From the NCBI GenBank assembly GCA_002457195.1, contig NTJU01000004.1:1-35692 (forward strand): a stretch of 35,692 nucleotides of DNA, given 5' to 3'. This document shows, piece after piece, positions 22,171 through 30,352 of this stretch (its first letter is position 1; the number at the start of each line of letters is the position of its first letter). Source of the DNA: Marine Group II euryarchaeote MED-G33 (GTDB lineage: Archaea > Thermoplasmatota > Poseidoniia > Poseidoniales > Thalassarchaeaceae). The notes beneath the pieces are model-generated. The model was not told the DNA's origin. It made no database searches and saw only the letters and a list, made by a program, of their open reading frames with translations. A program made the position numbers and the translations under genes.

Positions 22171-23847
22171 GTGACAGTCATCGCGTTGTTGCAGTTGGAC
22201 CCGACGGTCGGCGATATCGCTGGCAACGTTGCAATGGTTGAAGCGGCGGCTGCAAAGGCGGCAGTTGCAGGGGCCGAGATGGCCGTGGCCAGTGAGTTGG
22301 TGATCTCCGGATACCCGCCGCGTGACATGCTGATGGATGAGAGATTCGTATCGGCTTGTGAAGCGGCAGCAATGGCAGTCAATAGCCCGATTCCCTTGTT
22401 GATTGGCACCCCTCTTTCAGCCGAAAAAGATCGTCAAAAACCGTTCAATGGTGCCGTTCGTGTGGCTGATTCAAGAACGCCGAAAGTGGTTGGTCGCAAA
22501 CAATTGCTACCCACTTACGATGTCTTTGATGAAGGGCGATATTTCCAAGCGGATGATGCCCCTGGAATTGATCGCAGCCTGCAGGGAGTTTCGATTGGAA
22601 TCACCATCTGTGAAGATGCTTGGCAGCATATTGGCGAAGTGCCTTCGGATTATCCTGCCGATCCAATTGAACAATTGGCTACTTGGCAGCACCAAGGCGA
22701 GCCCATGGCAGCCAGTGTCAACCTCTCTTCTTCACCCTACCATCTGGCCAAAGAAGGAGTTCGAGCACGTCTAGTACGAAAAGCAGCATCCACATTGGGC
22801 CATCCCTTCTTACTCTGCAACCAAGTTGGTGGAAATGACGACCTGTTGTTCGATGGAAGAAGCATCGTTGGCTGGCCTGAGGGAACGGTTGTTCAGGGCC
22901 CCGCATGGTGCAGTGGAATTTTACTGGTTGATCTTGAGAAACCCGAAGCGGCACGATGGATTTCGCTGGATGAGGGTGAAGAGACAGAATTGCAAATCGT
23001 TGGCCCAGAATCGGAGCCAATCATGCCATCAAAAGGCCAAGATTTACTCTCTGCTGTCACACTGGGACTCGCAGATTATTGTCGTAAATCTGGAATCGGC
23101 AAGATTGTTCTAGGGATGAGCGGGGGGATTGATTCAGCCGTTTGTGCTGCGATTGCTTGCCAAGCAATTGGACCTGGAAATGTATTGGGACTCGCCATGC
23201 CATCCCGTCATTCTTCAGATCATTCGATTGAAGATGCCAAGGCCACTGCTGAAGCATTGGGCATGGAATTGCAGGTGTTACCCATCAATGAAATTCATGC
23301 GAGTGTGGATCAAACGTTGCATGATGAACTGGAGAATGGGCACTCTGTTGCCAAAGAAAACCTCCAGGCACGTATCCGCGGTACTCTCGTGATGGGAGCT
23401 GCCAATGCGAGAGGAGCGATGGCGATTGCAACCGGGAACAAGAGTGAGTTGGCCATGGGCTATTGTACGCTATATGGTGATATGAACGGAGGTTATGCAC
23501 CCCTTGGAGATCTCTACAAGACTGAGGTCTACGAGGTTGCCCATGCCATCAATGAAAATTCAAAGCCTGGGAATCCAATCACTGAATCCACCATGACAAA
23601 GCCCCCCTCTGCTGAATTGGCACCCGATCAGAAAGATGAGGACAATTTACCGCCCTATACGGTTCTAGACCCAATCTTGGAGGACTGGATTGAACTGGGT
23701 ATTCGCAATGATTCACCTCTCACCACAAGCGTGTTGTCACGCCTACATGCAAACGAACACAAGCGCTGGCAATTGTGCCCTGCACCACGTGTATCGAATC
23801 GTGCCTTCGGTCAGGGTTGGCGACAACCTCTGGCTTCGCGAAGATAA
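22171..23847 (+). CDS. nadE: Glutamine-dependent NAD+ synthetase
   Basis: The enzyme makes NAD+ from deamido-NAD+, ATP and glutamine. The 558-aa protein has an N-terminal nitrilase-like glutaminase. Its triad candidates are Glu in ASELVISGYPPRD, Lys in GRKQLLPTYDVFDEGRYF and Cys in GITICEDAW. The C-terminal synthetase has the PP-loop VLGMSGGIDSAV near residue 315, then GNKSELAMGYCTLYGDMNGG. Both domains look complete. The start is GTG at 22171 (MTVIALLQL), just ahead of the glutaminase fold. It probably forms a plus-strand run with the genes downstream. Confidence 0.95.
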   Translation: MTVIALLQLDPTVGDIAGNVAMVEAAAAKAAVAGAEMAVASELVISGYPPRDMLMDERFVSACEAAAMAVNSPIPLLIGTPLSAEKDRQKPFNGAVRVADSRTPKVVGRKQLLPTYDVFDEGRYFQADDAPGIDRSLQGVSIGITICEDAWQHIGEVPSDYPADPIEQLATWQHQGEPMAASVNLSSSPYHLAKEGVRARLVRKAASTLGHPFLLCNQVGGNDDLLFDGRSIVGWPEGTVVQGPAWCSGILLVDLEKPEAARWISLDEGEETELQIVGPESEPIMPSKGQDLLSAVTLGLADYCRKSGIGKIVLGMSGGIDSAVCAAIACQAIGPGNVLGLAMPSRHSSDHSIEDAKATAEALGMELQVLPINEIHASVDQTLHDELENGHSVAKENLQARIRGTLVMGAANARGAMAIATGNKSELAMGYCTLYGDMNGGYAPLGDLYKTEVYEVAHAINENSKPGNPITESTMTKPPSAELAPDQKDEDNLPPYTVLDPILEDWIELGIRNDSPLTTSVLSRLHANEHKRWQLCPAPRVSNRAFGQGWRQPLASRR

Positions 23848-23898
23848 CCGAGGAATAGACCCGCATCTTCATGGGCAAGTGCCGACCGGTTCACAGTG

Positions 23899-25641
23899 AT
23901 GGACATCCCTGCGACGCTCGCCGCCATGCTGGCAGGTGAGCACGGTCCGACCAAGCAGAAAGCAGCACGTTTGGTCGTTGATTTGGCGGCAACTGCAGGT
24001 GCAACCGAGTTTGTCACGTGTGCTCATGCGCACGTTAGTGGGGTGTCTCCACTCACTGGCGGCCACGGGCTACGACGGTTCTTGGCGGACCTTGCAGGCG
24101 ATGACTTGGGTATTGTTGAAATCCCGACCACATTGAACAGTGCCGGCTGTGACAAAGAAAAAATGAAGGAGATGGATATCGAGACCGAAGATTTTCTCAA
24201 GCATCAATTCGAAATTGTTCATGCTTATTCTGAACTTGGAATTGAGGCCACGTTGTCTTGCACACCTTACGACCGAGGAATCGAGAACGAAGGGATTGGA
24301 TCTTGGGCCGAAAGCAACGCTGTGGCCTTTTCCAACTCTTACACCTCACTCATCACCAATCGAGAAAGTGGTCTCTCCGCACTCGCGACCGCCCTCACAG
24401 GATGGGCTCCAAAATGGGGTTTGCATCTAGATGAAAATCGAATCCCAAATATCCATGTCGAAGTAGATTGTGAACTACAATATATTGCAGATTGGAGTGT
24501 TCTTGGAGATTGGATCGGGAAGCAGATTCAACCCGATTGGAATTTGCCATGGGGGATGATGCCACACATCACAGGTTTGCCGGAATACATCTCTTTCGAA
24601 CAGAAAAAAGCGTTGACTGCGGCTGCAGCAAATTATGGATGCCCGATGTTATGGGCACAAGGAATCTCCCCAGAACCACCTGAATATATGCCCGAAGGAA
24701 ATCTTATTTTCACCGAAGATGCACTCATGGAACGTTATGATGATTTGGCGCCGACTGGACAAGTTGATCTTGTGGTCATCGGTTGCCCACAGGCCAGTGT
24801 CGGTGAAGTCAGAACGACCGCAGCCGCTGTACGAAATCGAATGGAATTGGGTCAACGAATTCAAGACCAACGTCTGTGGGTGTTCACGAGCGGACATAAT
24901 CATGAATTGTTGAATCAAGAGGGGACGCTCGATGTATTGGAAGAAGCGGGTGCATTGATCCTCAAGGATACTTGTCCAGAGGTCACACCATACAATCGCA
25001 CACGCTACAACCATCTCTTGACAAACTCACTCAAAGCCGAACATTATCTGACCAGTGGCTTGAATCGGATGCCAACCAGCGTCATGCGAATCGAAGATTG
25101 TGTTGCCCATGCCTTTGATGCAAACATTTCACAGGGGGAAAGACCTGTCCTACACGGAAAAGCTGCCAAGCCTCTGACGACAAACAAAGTTCATCGGGAA
25201 GGTGAATACTCAACCATGGGGCGAAGTTTGCCTTCGCAAACCAGTTGGAATACCAAGGGCAAAGCCTTGGTTACAGATGTACCCATCACATATCTTGGCT
25301 ATGTGAATCGGGATTCGGGTGTAATCGAAGAACCAGGCCATCCATTGGATGGTGTTCCGATTGCCGATACAATTCTCATCTATCCAAAAGGGAGTGGTTC
25401 AACAGTCGCCCCCTTCGTACTCATGGGACTCATTTACACAAACAAGGGACCGAAAGCCATTGTCAATCGCGATGTCTGCCCATTGACCCTGCCAGCCGCC
25501 TCGATTCTCAACGTCCCTTATGCCCATGGATTTGGAAGCGACCCTTGCATGGAAATCAACACGGGGGATGATGTAGAAATGCGCTTGGAAGATGGAATTG
25601 TCACATTACAAGTCGTGAACCGCACGGCAGTATCTCCTTGA
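23899..25641 (+). CDS. Aconitase X family dehydratase, large and small parts fused
   Basis: The 580-aa protein joins two subunits that are often separate. Residues 1 to about 430 are the AcnX large part, with MLAGEHGPTKQKAARL, AHVSGVSPLT, IPTTLNSAGCDKEKM, GCPQASVGEVRTTA and LKDTCPEVTPY. The last group continues LTNSLKAEHYLTSGL. From about residue 455 comes the small part (GKALVTDVPITYLGYV, GHPLDGVPIADTILIYPKGS, MGLIYTNKGPKAIV). The cysteines at these motifs are candidate iron-sulfur ligands. In archaea the two-subunit form is phosphomevalonate dehydratase; single-chain bacterial relatives dehydrate cis-3-hydroxyproline. The mevalonate kinase in this window favours the first, but the fused form leaves both open. 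The ATG at 23899 follows a GTG. Confidence 0.85.
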   Translation: MDIPATLAAMLAGEHGPTKQKAARLVVDLAATAGATEFVTCAHAHVSGVSPLTGGHGLRRFLADLAGDDLGIVEIPTTLNSAGCDKEKMKEMDIETEDFLKHQFEIVHAYSELGIEATLSCTPYDRGIENEGIGSWAESNAVAFSNSYTSLITNRESGLSALATALTGWAPKWGLHLDENRIPNIHVEVDCELQYIADWSVLGDWIGKQIQPDWNLPWGMMPHITGLPEYISFEQKKALTAAAANYGCPMLWAQGISPEPPEYMPEGNLIFTEDALMERYDDLAPTGQVDLVVIGCPQASVGEVRTTAAAVRNRMELGQRIQDQRLWVFTSGHNHELLNQEGTLDVLEEAGALILKDTCPEVTPYNRTRYNHLLTNSLKAEHYLTSGLNRMPTSVMRIEDCVAHAFDANISQGERPVLHGKAAKPLTTNKVHREGEYSTMGRSLPSQTSWNTKGKALVTDVPITYLGYVNRDSGVIEEPGHPLDGVPIADTILIYPKGSGSTVAPFVLMGLIYTNKGPKAIVNRDVCPLTLPAASILNVPYAHGFGSDPCMEINTGDDVEMRLEDGIVTLQVVNRTAVSP

Positions 25642-25663
25642 GGGAGAACACAATCACCCTACC

Positions 25664-26650
25664 ATGCGCTGCATCGTGACAGGAGGAGCTGGCTTTCTTG
25701 GAAGCCATCTGGTCGAACAACTCGTGGCGAGGAATCATTCAGTTGCCGTGATTGATGACATGTTCCGAGGGAAGCAAAAAAATCTCGTAGGATGCAAGGG
25801 GATGGAGGGTTACTACCTACTCATGGGGGATGCTTCGAATCGTGATCTTTACGAAAAAGCAGCAGATAAACTCGGAGGTGTTGATTGTGTATACCATCTG
25901 GCAGCAATCAATGGAACGAGATGGTTCCATGAACGCCCTGATTTTGTGGTTCAAGTCAACCTAGATACGCTTCGAGTTGCCTTGGATTTCGCGATTACAA
26001 GAGGATCCCGATTTGTTTTCACATCATCTCCTGAGGCATTTGGTGAGCAATCTGAAATGCCCTTGAATAACGCATCGAATAGTCTCTTTTCACCTGCTTC
26101 CGAGCATGGTCGACATTCCTATGGCGCAAGTAAATACTTGGGTGAGGTTCTAGTTCAACACGCTGTAAAAAACAGCAGTTTGGATGCGAGAATCGTGCGG
26201 CCATTCAACGCCTATGGACCAAGATTACCAGGAAATTCATATGGGCAAGTGACGGGGATTTTCCTTGAGCAGTGTAGGCTTGGAGAGCCGATTACAATCC
26301 ATGGGGATGGGAAACAAACCCGTTCGTTTTCGTGGGTTGAAGAGGTGGTTGAAGGGATTCGAATCGCGGGTGAATTGGATGAAGGCCTTGATGGGTCCCG
26401 ATTGACCGGTGCTGCATTTAATCTCGGCAATCCAGAAGAGGTGACCATCGAAGATTTGGCCAATCTCTGCCTGAAGATCACTGGCTCAAGTTCTGAAATT
26501 TATTTCCAAGAAGTGGGGCACCCAGGCGACTCAAGGAGACGTGTCCCCGATATTTCGCAAGCCCAGAGTGCGTTGGGTTGGAACCCCTTTCAGAATTTGG
26601 AAGAAGGGTTGCGTTCCTGTTGGCGCTGGTTACAGGCTGAGCACTCGTAG
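25664..26650 (+). CDS. NAD-dependent sugar-nucleotide epimerase/dehydratase
   Basis: The 328-aa short-chain dehydrogenase-type protein has the NAD-binding loop VTGGAGFLGSHLVEQL (residues 5-20). It also has DCVYHLAA near residue 75, a TSSPEAFGE active-site stretch and the catalytic YGASK (Y-x3-K) near residue 150. RPFNAYGPR follows near residue 185, then the GDGKQTRSFSWVEEVVEGI substrate region. It would convert an NDP-sugar for surface glycans or S-layer glycosylation. The exact substrate cannot be told. GAGGGAG lies about 20 nt before the ATG. The BtpA-family gene starts 8 nt after its stop. Confidence 0.9.
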   Translation: MRCIVTGGAGFLGSHLVEQLVARNHSVAVIDDMFRGKQKNLVGCKGMEGYYLLMGDASNRDLYEKAADKLGGVDCVYHLAAINGTRWFHERPDFVVQVNLDTLRVALDFAITRGSRFVFTSSPEAFGEQSEMPLNNASNSLFSPASEHGRHSYGASKYLGEVLVQHAVKNSSLDARIVRPFNAYGPRLPGNSYGQVTGIFLEQCRLGEPITIHGDGKQTRSFSWVEEVVEGIRIAGELDEGLDGSRLTGAAFNLGNPEEVTIEDLANLCLKITGSSSEIYFQEVGHPGDSRRRVPDISQAQSALGWNPFQNLEEGLRSCWRWLQAEHS

Positions 26651-26658
26651 GTGATTCG

Positions 26659-27447
26659 ATGAGAATGAAAATACCCACAGGGCTCATCGGGATGGTTCAC
26701 CTCAAAGCACTTCCAGGTTCACCTAATTTTACGGGAGATTTGGATGCGGTTGAGGCTGCAGCTTTGGCAGACACAAACACACTCCTTGCCGGAGGTGTTG
26801 ATGCCATCATGGTCGAGAATTTCGGCGATGTACCTTTTCTGAAACAAGTTGAAACAGTAACCGTTTCTGCAATGACTAGAATCGTTCGAGCAATCGTTGA
26901 ATTGAGTCATGTCCCTGTAGGGGTGAACGTTCTTCGCAATGACCCGCATGCTGCAATGGCCATTGCTGCAACCACTGGCGCCTCATTCATTCGAGTCAAT
27001 GTTCACATTGGTGCCATGCTTACCGATCAAGGATTGATTGAGGGGCAGGCTGCACAAACACTTCGCCTTCGCGAGCAACTGGGTTGTGATATTGCAATTT
27101 TGGCTGATGTAGGCGTGAAACATGCCTCACCTTTTGATGAGCATTGGACTTTGGAACAAGAGGCGAAGGATGCTTGGAATAGAGGTCTGGCAGATGCCCT
27201 AATCGTTTCTGGAAACGGGACGGGGGCACCGACAAAGGTTGACGATCTTGAAAGGGTTAAACTGGCCGTTCCAGAGGCACCACTGATTGTAGGTTCAGGT
27301 GTCCGAAATGAAACTGTTTCTGATTATGAATTGGCATCTTCATGCATTGTCGGAACTGCATTCAAGAGAGACGGACTTGTTGAGAACGAAGTCCAATTGG
27401 AACGTGTCCGAGAACTGTGTCATTCTTCTGAAGCGGGCATGTCTTGA
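26659..27447 (+). CDS. BtpA/SgcQ family protein
   Basis: The 262-aa TIM-barrel protein shows the family landmarks: IGMVHLKALPGSPNF at the N-terminus, GGVDAIMVENFGDVPF, VPVGVNVLRNDPHAAMAIA, FIRVNVHIGAM and ILADVGVKHASPF. VGSGVRNETVSDY follows near the C-terminus. BtpA proteins are tied to photosystem I stability in cyanobacteria and to unknown sugar or nucleoside metabolism elsewhere; in archaea the reaction is unknown. The start at 26659 follows TAGGTGA. Its last 28 nt overlap the end of the convergent MFS gene in antisense. Confidence 0.88.
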   Translation: MRMKIPTGLIGMVHLKALPGSPNFTGDLDAVEAAALADTNTLLAGGVDAIMVENFGDVPFLKQVETVTVSAMTRIVRAIVELSHVPVGVNVLRNDPHAAMAIAATTGASFIRVNVHIGAMLTDQGLIEGQAAQTLRLREQLGCDIAILADVGVKHASPFDEHWTLEQEAKDAWNRGLADALIVSGNGTGAPTKVDDLERVKLAVPEAPLIVGSGVRNETVSDYELASSCIVGTAFKRDGLVENEVQLERVRELCHSSEAGMS

Positions 27448-28946
27448 GGCAACTTCCACTTCACGATGATGGCTGCCACAAGGGCAACAATTCCGGCCAC
27501 CAAGCATGCTGCGACCATGCCTTCAATGAACGATTCCCTGGCTGATTGAATCAGAAGGGCACCATCTGAGTTCCCCAGGGCTAGCATGTTTTCTCCGATT
27601 TTAATCGCAGCAGGGAAAGATTCGGAAATGATGGCCGATTGTGCCGAAAGAGATTCGGGAATCAGAATGTTCGATTGGTACACTTCATTGAGAACACTTC
27701 CTCCGATCGCAATCCCAAGTGCCCCACCGACCTCACGACTTGCATCATTGGTCGCACTTCCAACACCGGCCTTGGATTCAGGGATCGCATCCATGACGGC
27801 CGTGGTGGAAGGCGCCATCGTCAAACCCATTCCGAGACCAAGCAGGAAGAAGGTTGCAGCAATTTGCAAGTAACTGGTATCGATGGTGACCAATGTAAAC
27901 AGGAACAAGCCGGTAGCAACCAAACAAAGCCCGACTGAAATCACATTACTGCGTCCGAACTTTTCGACCAAACGATCACTATTGGCTGCCGCGGGCATCA
28001 AAGCAATCGGCAACGGGAAGAAGCGGAGAGCCGCAGAAAAGGGAGAGTGACCCCGAACCAATTGGAAATGTAGCATCTGCATGAACATGAATGAGAACAT
28101 CACAAAGAAAGCCATGGCAATTGCAATCAGACCAATGGTGAATCGTGGATTTTTGAAAAATTCTAGAGGGAGTAGGGGGTGCTTTGCTCTTTTCTGCCAG
28201 AATACAAAGGAAAAACCTGCAACGATACTCAGAGCAAATGAACCCACCACTTCAGAATCCGTCCAACCCAAACTCGGTCCCTCGATGATGGCATAGAGAA
28301 GAGAAGCGAGTGCAATGACTGAGAGAAATGCTCCAATGATATCCAATGGGCGACCTTGTTCATCTTTGGAACGAGGCACGATGATAGCACCTGCACCCAA
28401 GGCGATGATGATGATTGGAACGTTGATCAAGAAAACCATTTGCCAATCATATGTTTCGACTGCCCAACCGCCAAGTAACAGACCGATTGGGGCACCTACA
28501 CCAGCCATGGCCGCCCAGATTCCAATCGCTTTACCACGTTCTTCAGGTGGAAATACAACCAACAAAACCGACAATGTTGAGGGCATGACCAATGCTGCAC
28601 CTAGTCCCATTGTCGCGCGTGCGAGAATAACATCAGATGACGAGTCGGCATAGAGTGCGGTCCATGCAGAAGCAGCGCCTACAATCACCAAACCGACCTG
28701 GAGAGCGCCTTTGCGCCCAAAACGATCGCCTAATGCCCCCATGACGAGAAGCGTACCTCCGAATACCAGAGCATATGCATCCATAATCCACTGTAATTCT
28801 GAATTGTCAGCAGATAATTCTGTGGAAAGATCCGGGAGTGCGACATTCAGCGTGACATTGTTCAGCATCACGATGACGAGACTCAAACTCATTACTGCGA
28901 GAACCTTCCAACGGTTGGCTGGATAGTGGGGTTCCGAATTATCCAT
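27420..28946 (-). CDS. MFS multidrug exporter, DHA2-like with about 14 membrane helices
   Basis: The 508-aa protein is a drug:proton antiporter of the EmrB/QacA type. It has the MFS motif A variant GALGDRFGRKGAL (about residue 68). The proline-rich motif MAGVGAPIGLLLGGWAVE (about residue 145) is typical of exporters. A long series of hydrophobic helices continues to VAGIVALVAAIIVKWKL at the end. A charged loop (VPRSKDEQGRPLD) lies near the middle. A TATA box 26 nt before the ATG suggests a separate leaderless transcript. The substrate is not predictable. Confidence 0.9.
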   Translation of the reverse strand: MDNSEPHYPANRWKVLAVMSLSLVIVMLNNVTLNVALPDLSTELSADNSELQWIMDAYALVFGGTLLVMGALGDRFGRKGALQVGLVIVGAASAWTALYADSSSDVILARATMGLGAALVMPSTLSVLLVVFPPEERGKAIGIWAAMAGVGAPIGLLLGGWAVETYDWQMVFLINVPIIIIALGAGAIIVPRSKDEQGRPLDIIGAFLSVIALASLLYAIIEGPSLGWTDSEVVGSFALSIVAGFSFVFWQKRAKHPLLPLEFFKNPRFTIGLIAIAMAFFVMFSFMFMQMLHFQLVRGHSPFSAALRFFPLPIALMPAAANSDRLVEKFGRSNVISVGLCLVATGLFLFTLVTIDTSYLQIAATFFLLGLGMGLTMAPSTTAVMDAIPESKAGVGSATNDASREVGGALGIAIGGSVLNEVYQSNILIPESLSAQSAIISESFPAAIKIGENMLALGNSDGALLIQSARESFIEGMVAACLVAGIVALVAAIIVKWKLPQDMPASEE

Positions 28947-28968
28947 GTATTCATCGCCCCGTTGAGAG

Positions 28969-28976
28969 TATATTAT
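28969..28976 (-). promoter_or_regulatory. TATA box of the MFS gene
   Basis: The strand reads ATAATATA, centred about 26 nt upstream of the ATG at 28946, giving a leaderless start. It lies in the 53-bp gap between the Maf-like and MFS genes. Confidence 0.6.
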
Positions 28977-28999
28977 CTAGAAAGTTACACAGATGGCAC

Positions 29000-29566
29000 T
29001 TACATAATTGACTCAAGTTTTGTGAATAATTGAGGAGTGAAACCAAGTACTGTTTCTTCTGCACCATCAATGATCTTGGCGAAATTACCCATCGGGCCAG
29101 CATAGTCGTAGCCGCCAGCTTTCCCTCGCCAGGAATCTGAAATCAGCAATGCCTCAAGTACATCGTCGTCCAATGAATCGATTGAAACTGTAGCGGACTC
29201 AACCCAATACTCGACTTTGTCCCCTTGAATGATTGCAGTACCTGTCCAAACTCTGTGATTCCTTCCACTCAATCGAAGCAGCATATTGAGGGCTTGTTGA
29301 CGATTGTTTGGTTGACCGAGTGGTTGCAACGCATCATCAGGATCTTCAACCAACGTATCTGCAACGATAACGATTGGATGCGTACACTCTCTTTGTGCGG
29401 ATTCAATCTTTCCAAGAAGAGTGTTTTTCACCTGTTCTGAAATTGGAATTCCGTGCCCGTGGGGGCGCTCGCGCGCGCGAAGAGGACTCTGGACGACATC
29501 ACACCCAATTGCTTCCAACATCGATGCCCTGCGCTGTGATGCAGAGGCGAGATGCACTGAGTCCAT
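29000..29566 (-). CDS. maf: Maf-like nucleotide pyrophosphatase
   Basis: Maf proteins hydrolyse non-canonical or surplus nucleoside triphosphates such as dTTP and UTP. The 188-aa protein starts MDSVHLASASQRRASMLEAI, carrying the substrate-binding S-x-S-x-RR motif at residues 8-13. The catalytic region VIVADTLVEDPD follows near residue 68, and GKAGGYDYAGPMGNF comes near residue 150. Residues 31-40 (RARERPHGHG) replace a commonly conserved stretch, and the underlying DNA is very CG-rich. The length is typical. It is divergent from the KaiC-like gene and upstream of the MFS gene on the same strand. Confidence 0.88.
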   Translation of the reverse strand: MDSVHLASASQRRASMLEAIGCDVVQSPLRARERPHGHGIPISEQVKNTLLGKIESAQRECTHPIVIVADTLVEDPDDALQPLGQPNNRQQALNMLLRLSGRNHRVWTGTAIIQGDKVEYWVESATVSIDSLDDDVLEALLISDSWRGKAGGYDYAGPMGNFAKIIDGAEETVLGFTPQLFTKLESIM

Positions 29567-29627
29567 GGCAATCCGAAGAGGGTGGCGTTTATCTTCTTGC
29601 AGTGAATCGGTCAGGTTGGTGGCCTAG

Positions 29628-30350
29628 TTGAGCAATGCGTCTGAGAGAATCCCAACCTACATCCAAGGATTGGATGAACAAATGCAAGGTGGAATCCCGA
29701 AAGGGCACCTATGTCTGCTCGCTGGTTCATCTGGATCAATGAAATCGAGCCTTGGATTTGCAATGTTGTACAATGCGGTCTTAGAAGGACGAACATCTGG
29801 AATTTATGTCACACTTGAACAATCGAAGGAATCCCTTGCAGGTCATATGGCCAACATGGGCATGAATGTCGACGACCCACGTGTTCGGAGCAATATCGCC
29901 ATTATCGATCTCGCAGATTTGCGTGTCCAGTTGCATGATGCAGGGACTGCACACCAGGTCGATTGGATGGGGCAGCTCATCAAACAACTGACCAATTATC
30001 GTGAAAGTATTGGCTTTGAAGTTCTTGTTTTCGACTCGTTGGGTGCTTTCTTTACCCTCACACAAATGGAGAACCCTCGCGATGAGACGTTCCGCTTCTT
30101 CGAAGCTTGCCGTCGTCTCGGATTGACGACATTCATCATCTGCGAAATGATGGGTGAAATGAAAAATCAATTCGGTGAATTTGGTATTGAGGACTATTTG
30201 TCCGATGGTGTGATTCATCTAACAATGGAAAGAAGTGGAGATCAAATCAAACGCAAGATTGCCATTGTCAAGATGCGCCACACATCCCACACATTGGGTT
30301 ACCACCCATGGGCTTGGAACCCACAAATGTGTAAATTCACAATTCACTGA
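29628..30350 (+). CDS. Single-domain KaiC-like RecA-fold ATPase
   Basis: The 240-aa protein has the KaiC-family start IPTYIQGLDEQMQGGIPKGH. Walker A is GSSGSMKSS (residues 33-41) and Walker B is VLVFDSLGAFF near residue 130. The motif YVTLEQSKESL stands where KaiC usually has two adjacent Glu; here the second is Gln, so ATP hydrolysis may be slow. Archaeal single-domain relatives act in signalling or motility control; the role here is unknown. The start must be TTG at 29628: a TAG stop lies just before it, and the next in-frame ATG would remove the conserved GLDEQ region. GGTTGGTGG at 29614-29622 could serve as ribosome site. Confidence 0.88.
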   Translation: MSNASERIPTYIQGLDEQMQGGIPKGHLCLLAGSSGSMKSSLGFAMLYNAVLEGRTSGIYVTLEQSKESLAGHMANMGMNVDDPRVRSNIAIIDLADLRVQLHDAGTAHQVDWMGQLIKQLTNYRESIGFEVLVFDSLGAFFTLTQMENPRDETFRFFEACRRLGLTTFIICEMMGEMKNQFGEFGIEDYLSDGVIHLTMERSGDQIKRKIAIVKMRHTSHTLGYHPWAWNPQMCKFTIH

Positions 30351-30352
30351 GA

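Noticed and set aside
29469-29480. Palindrome TCGCGCGCGCGA as a third copy of the CG-rich operator
   Set aside because: It lies inside the maf coding region, codes for an Arg/Glu-rich stretch, and lacks the CGCGTGCGC core.
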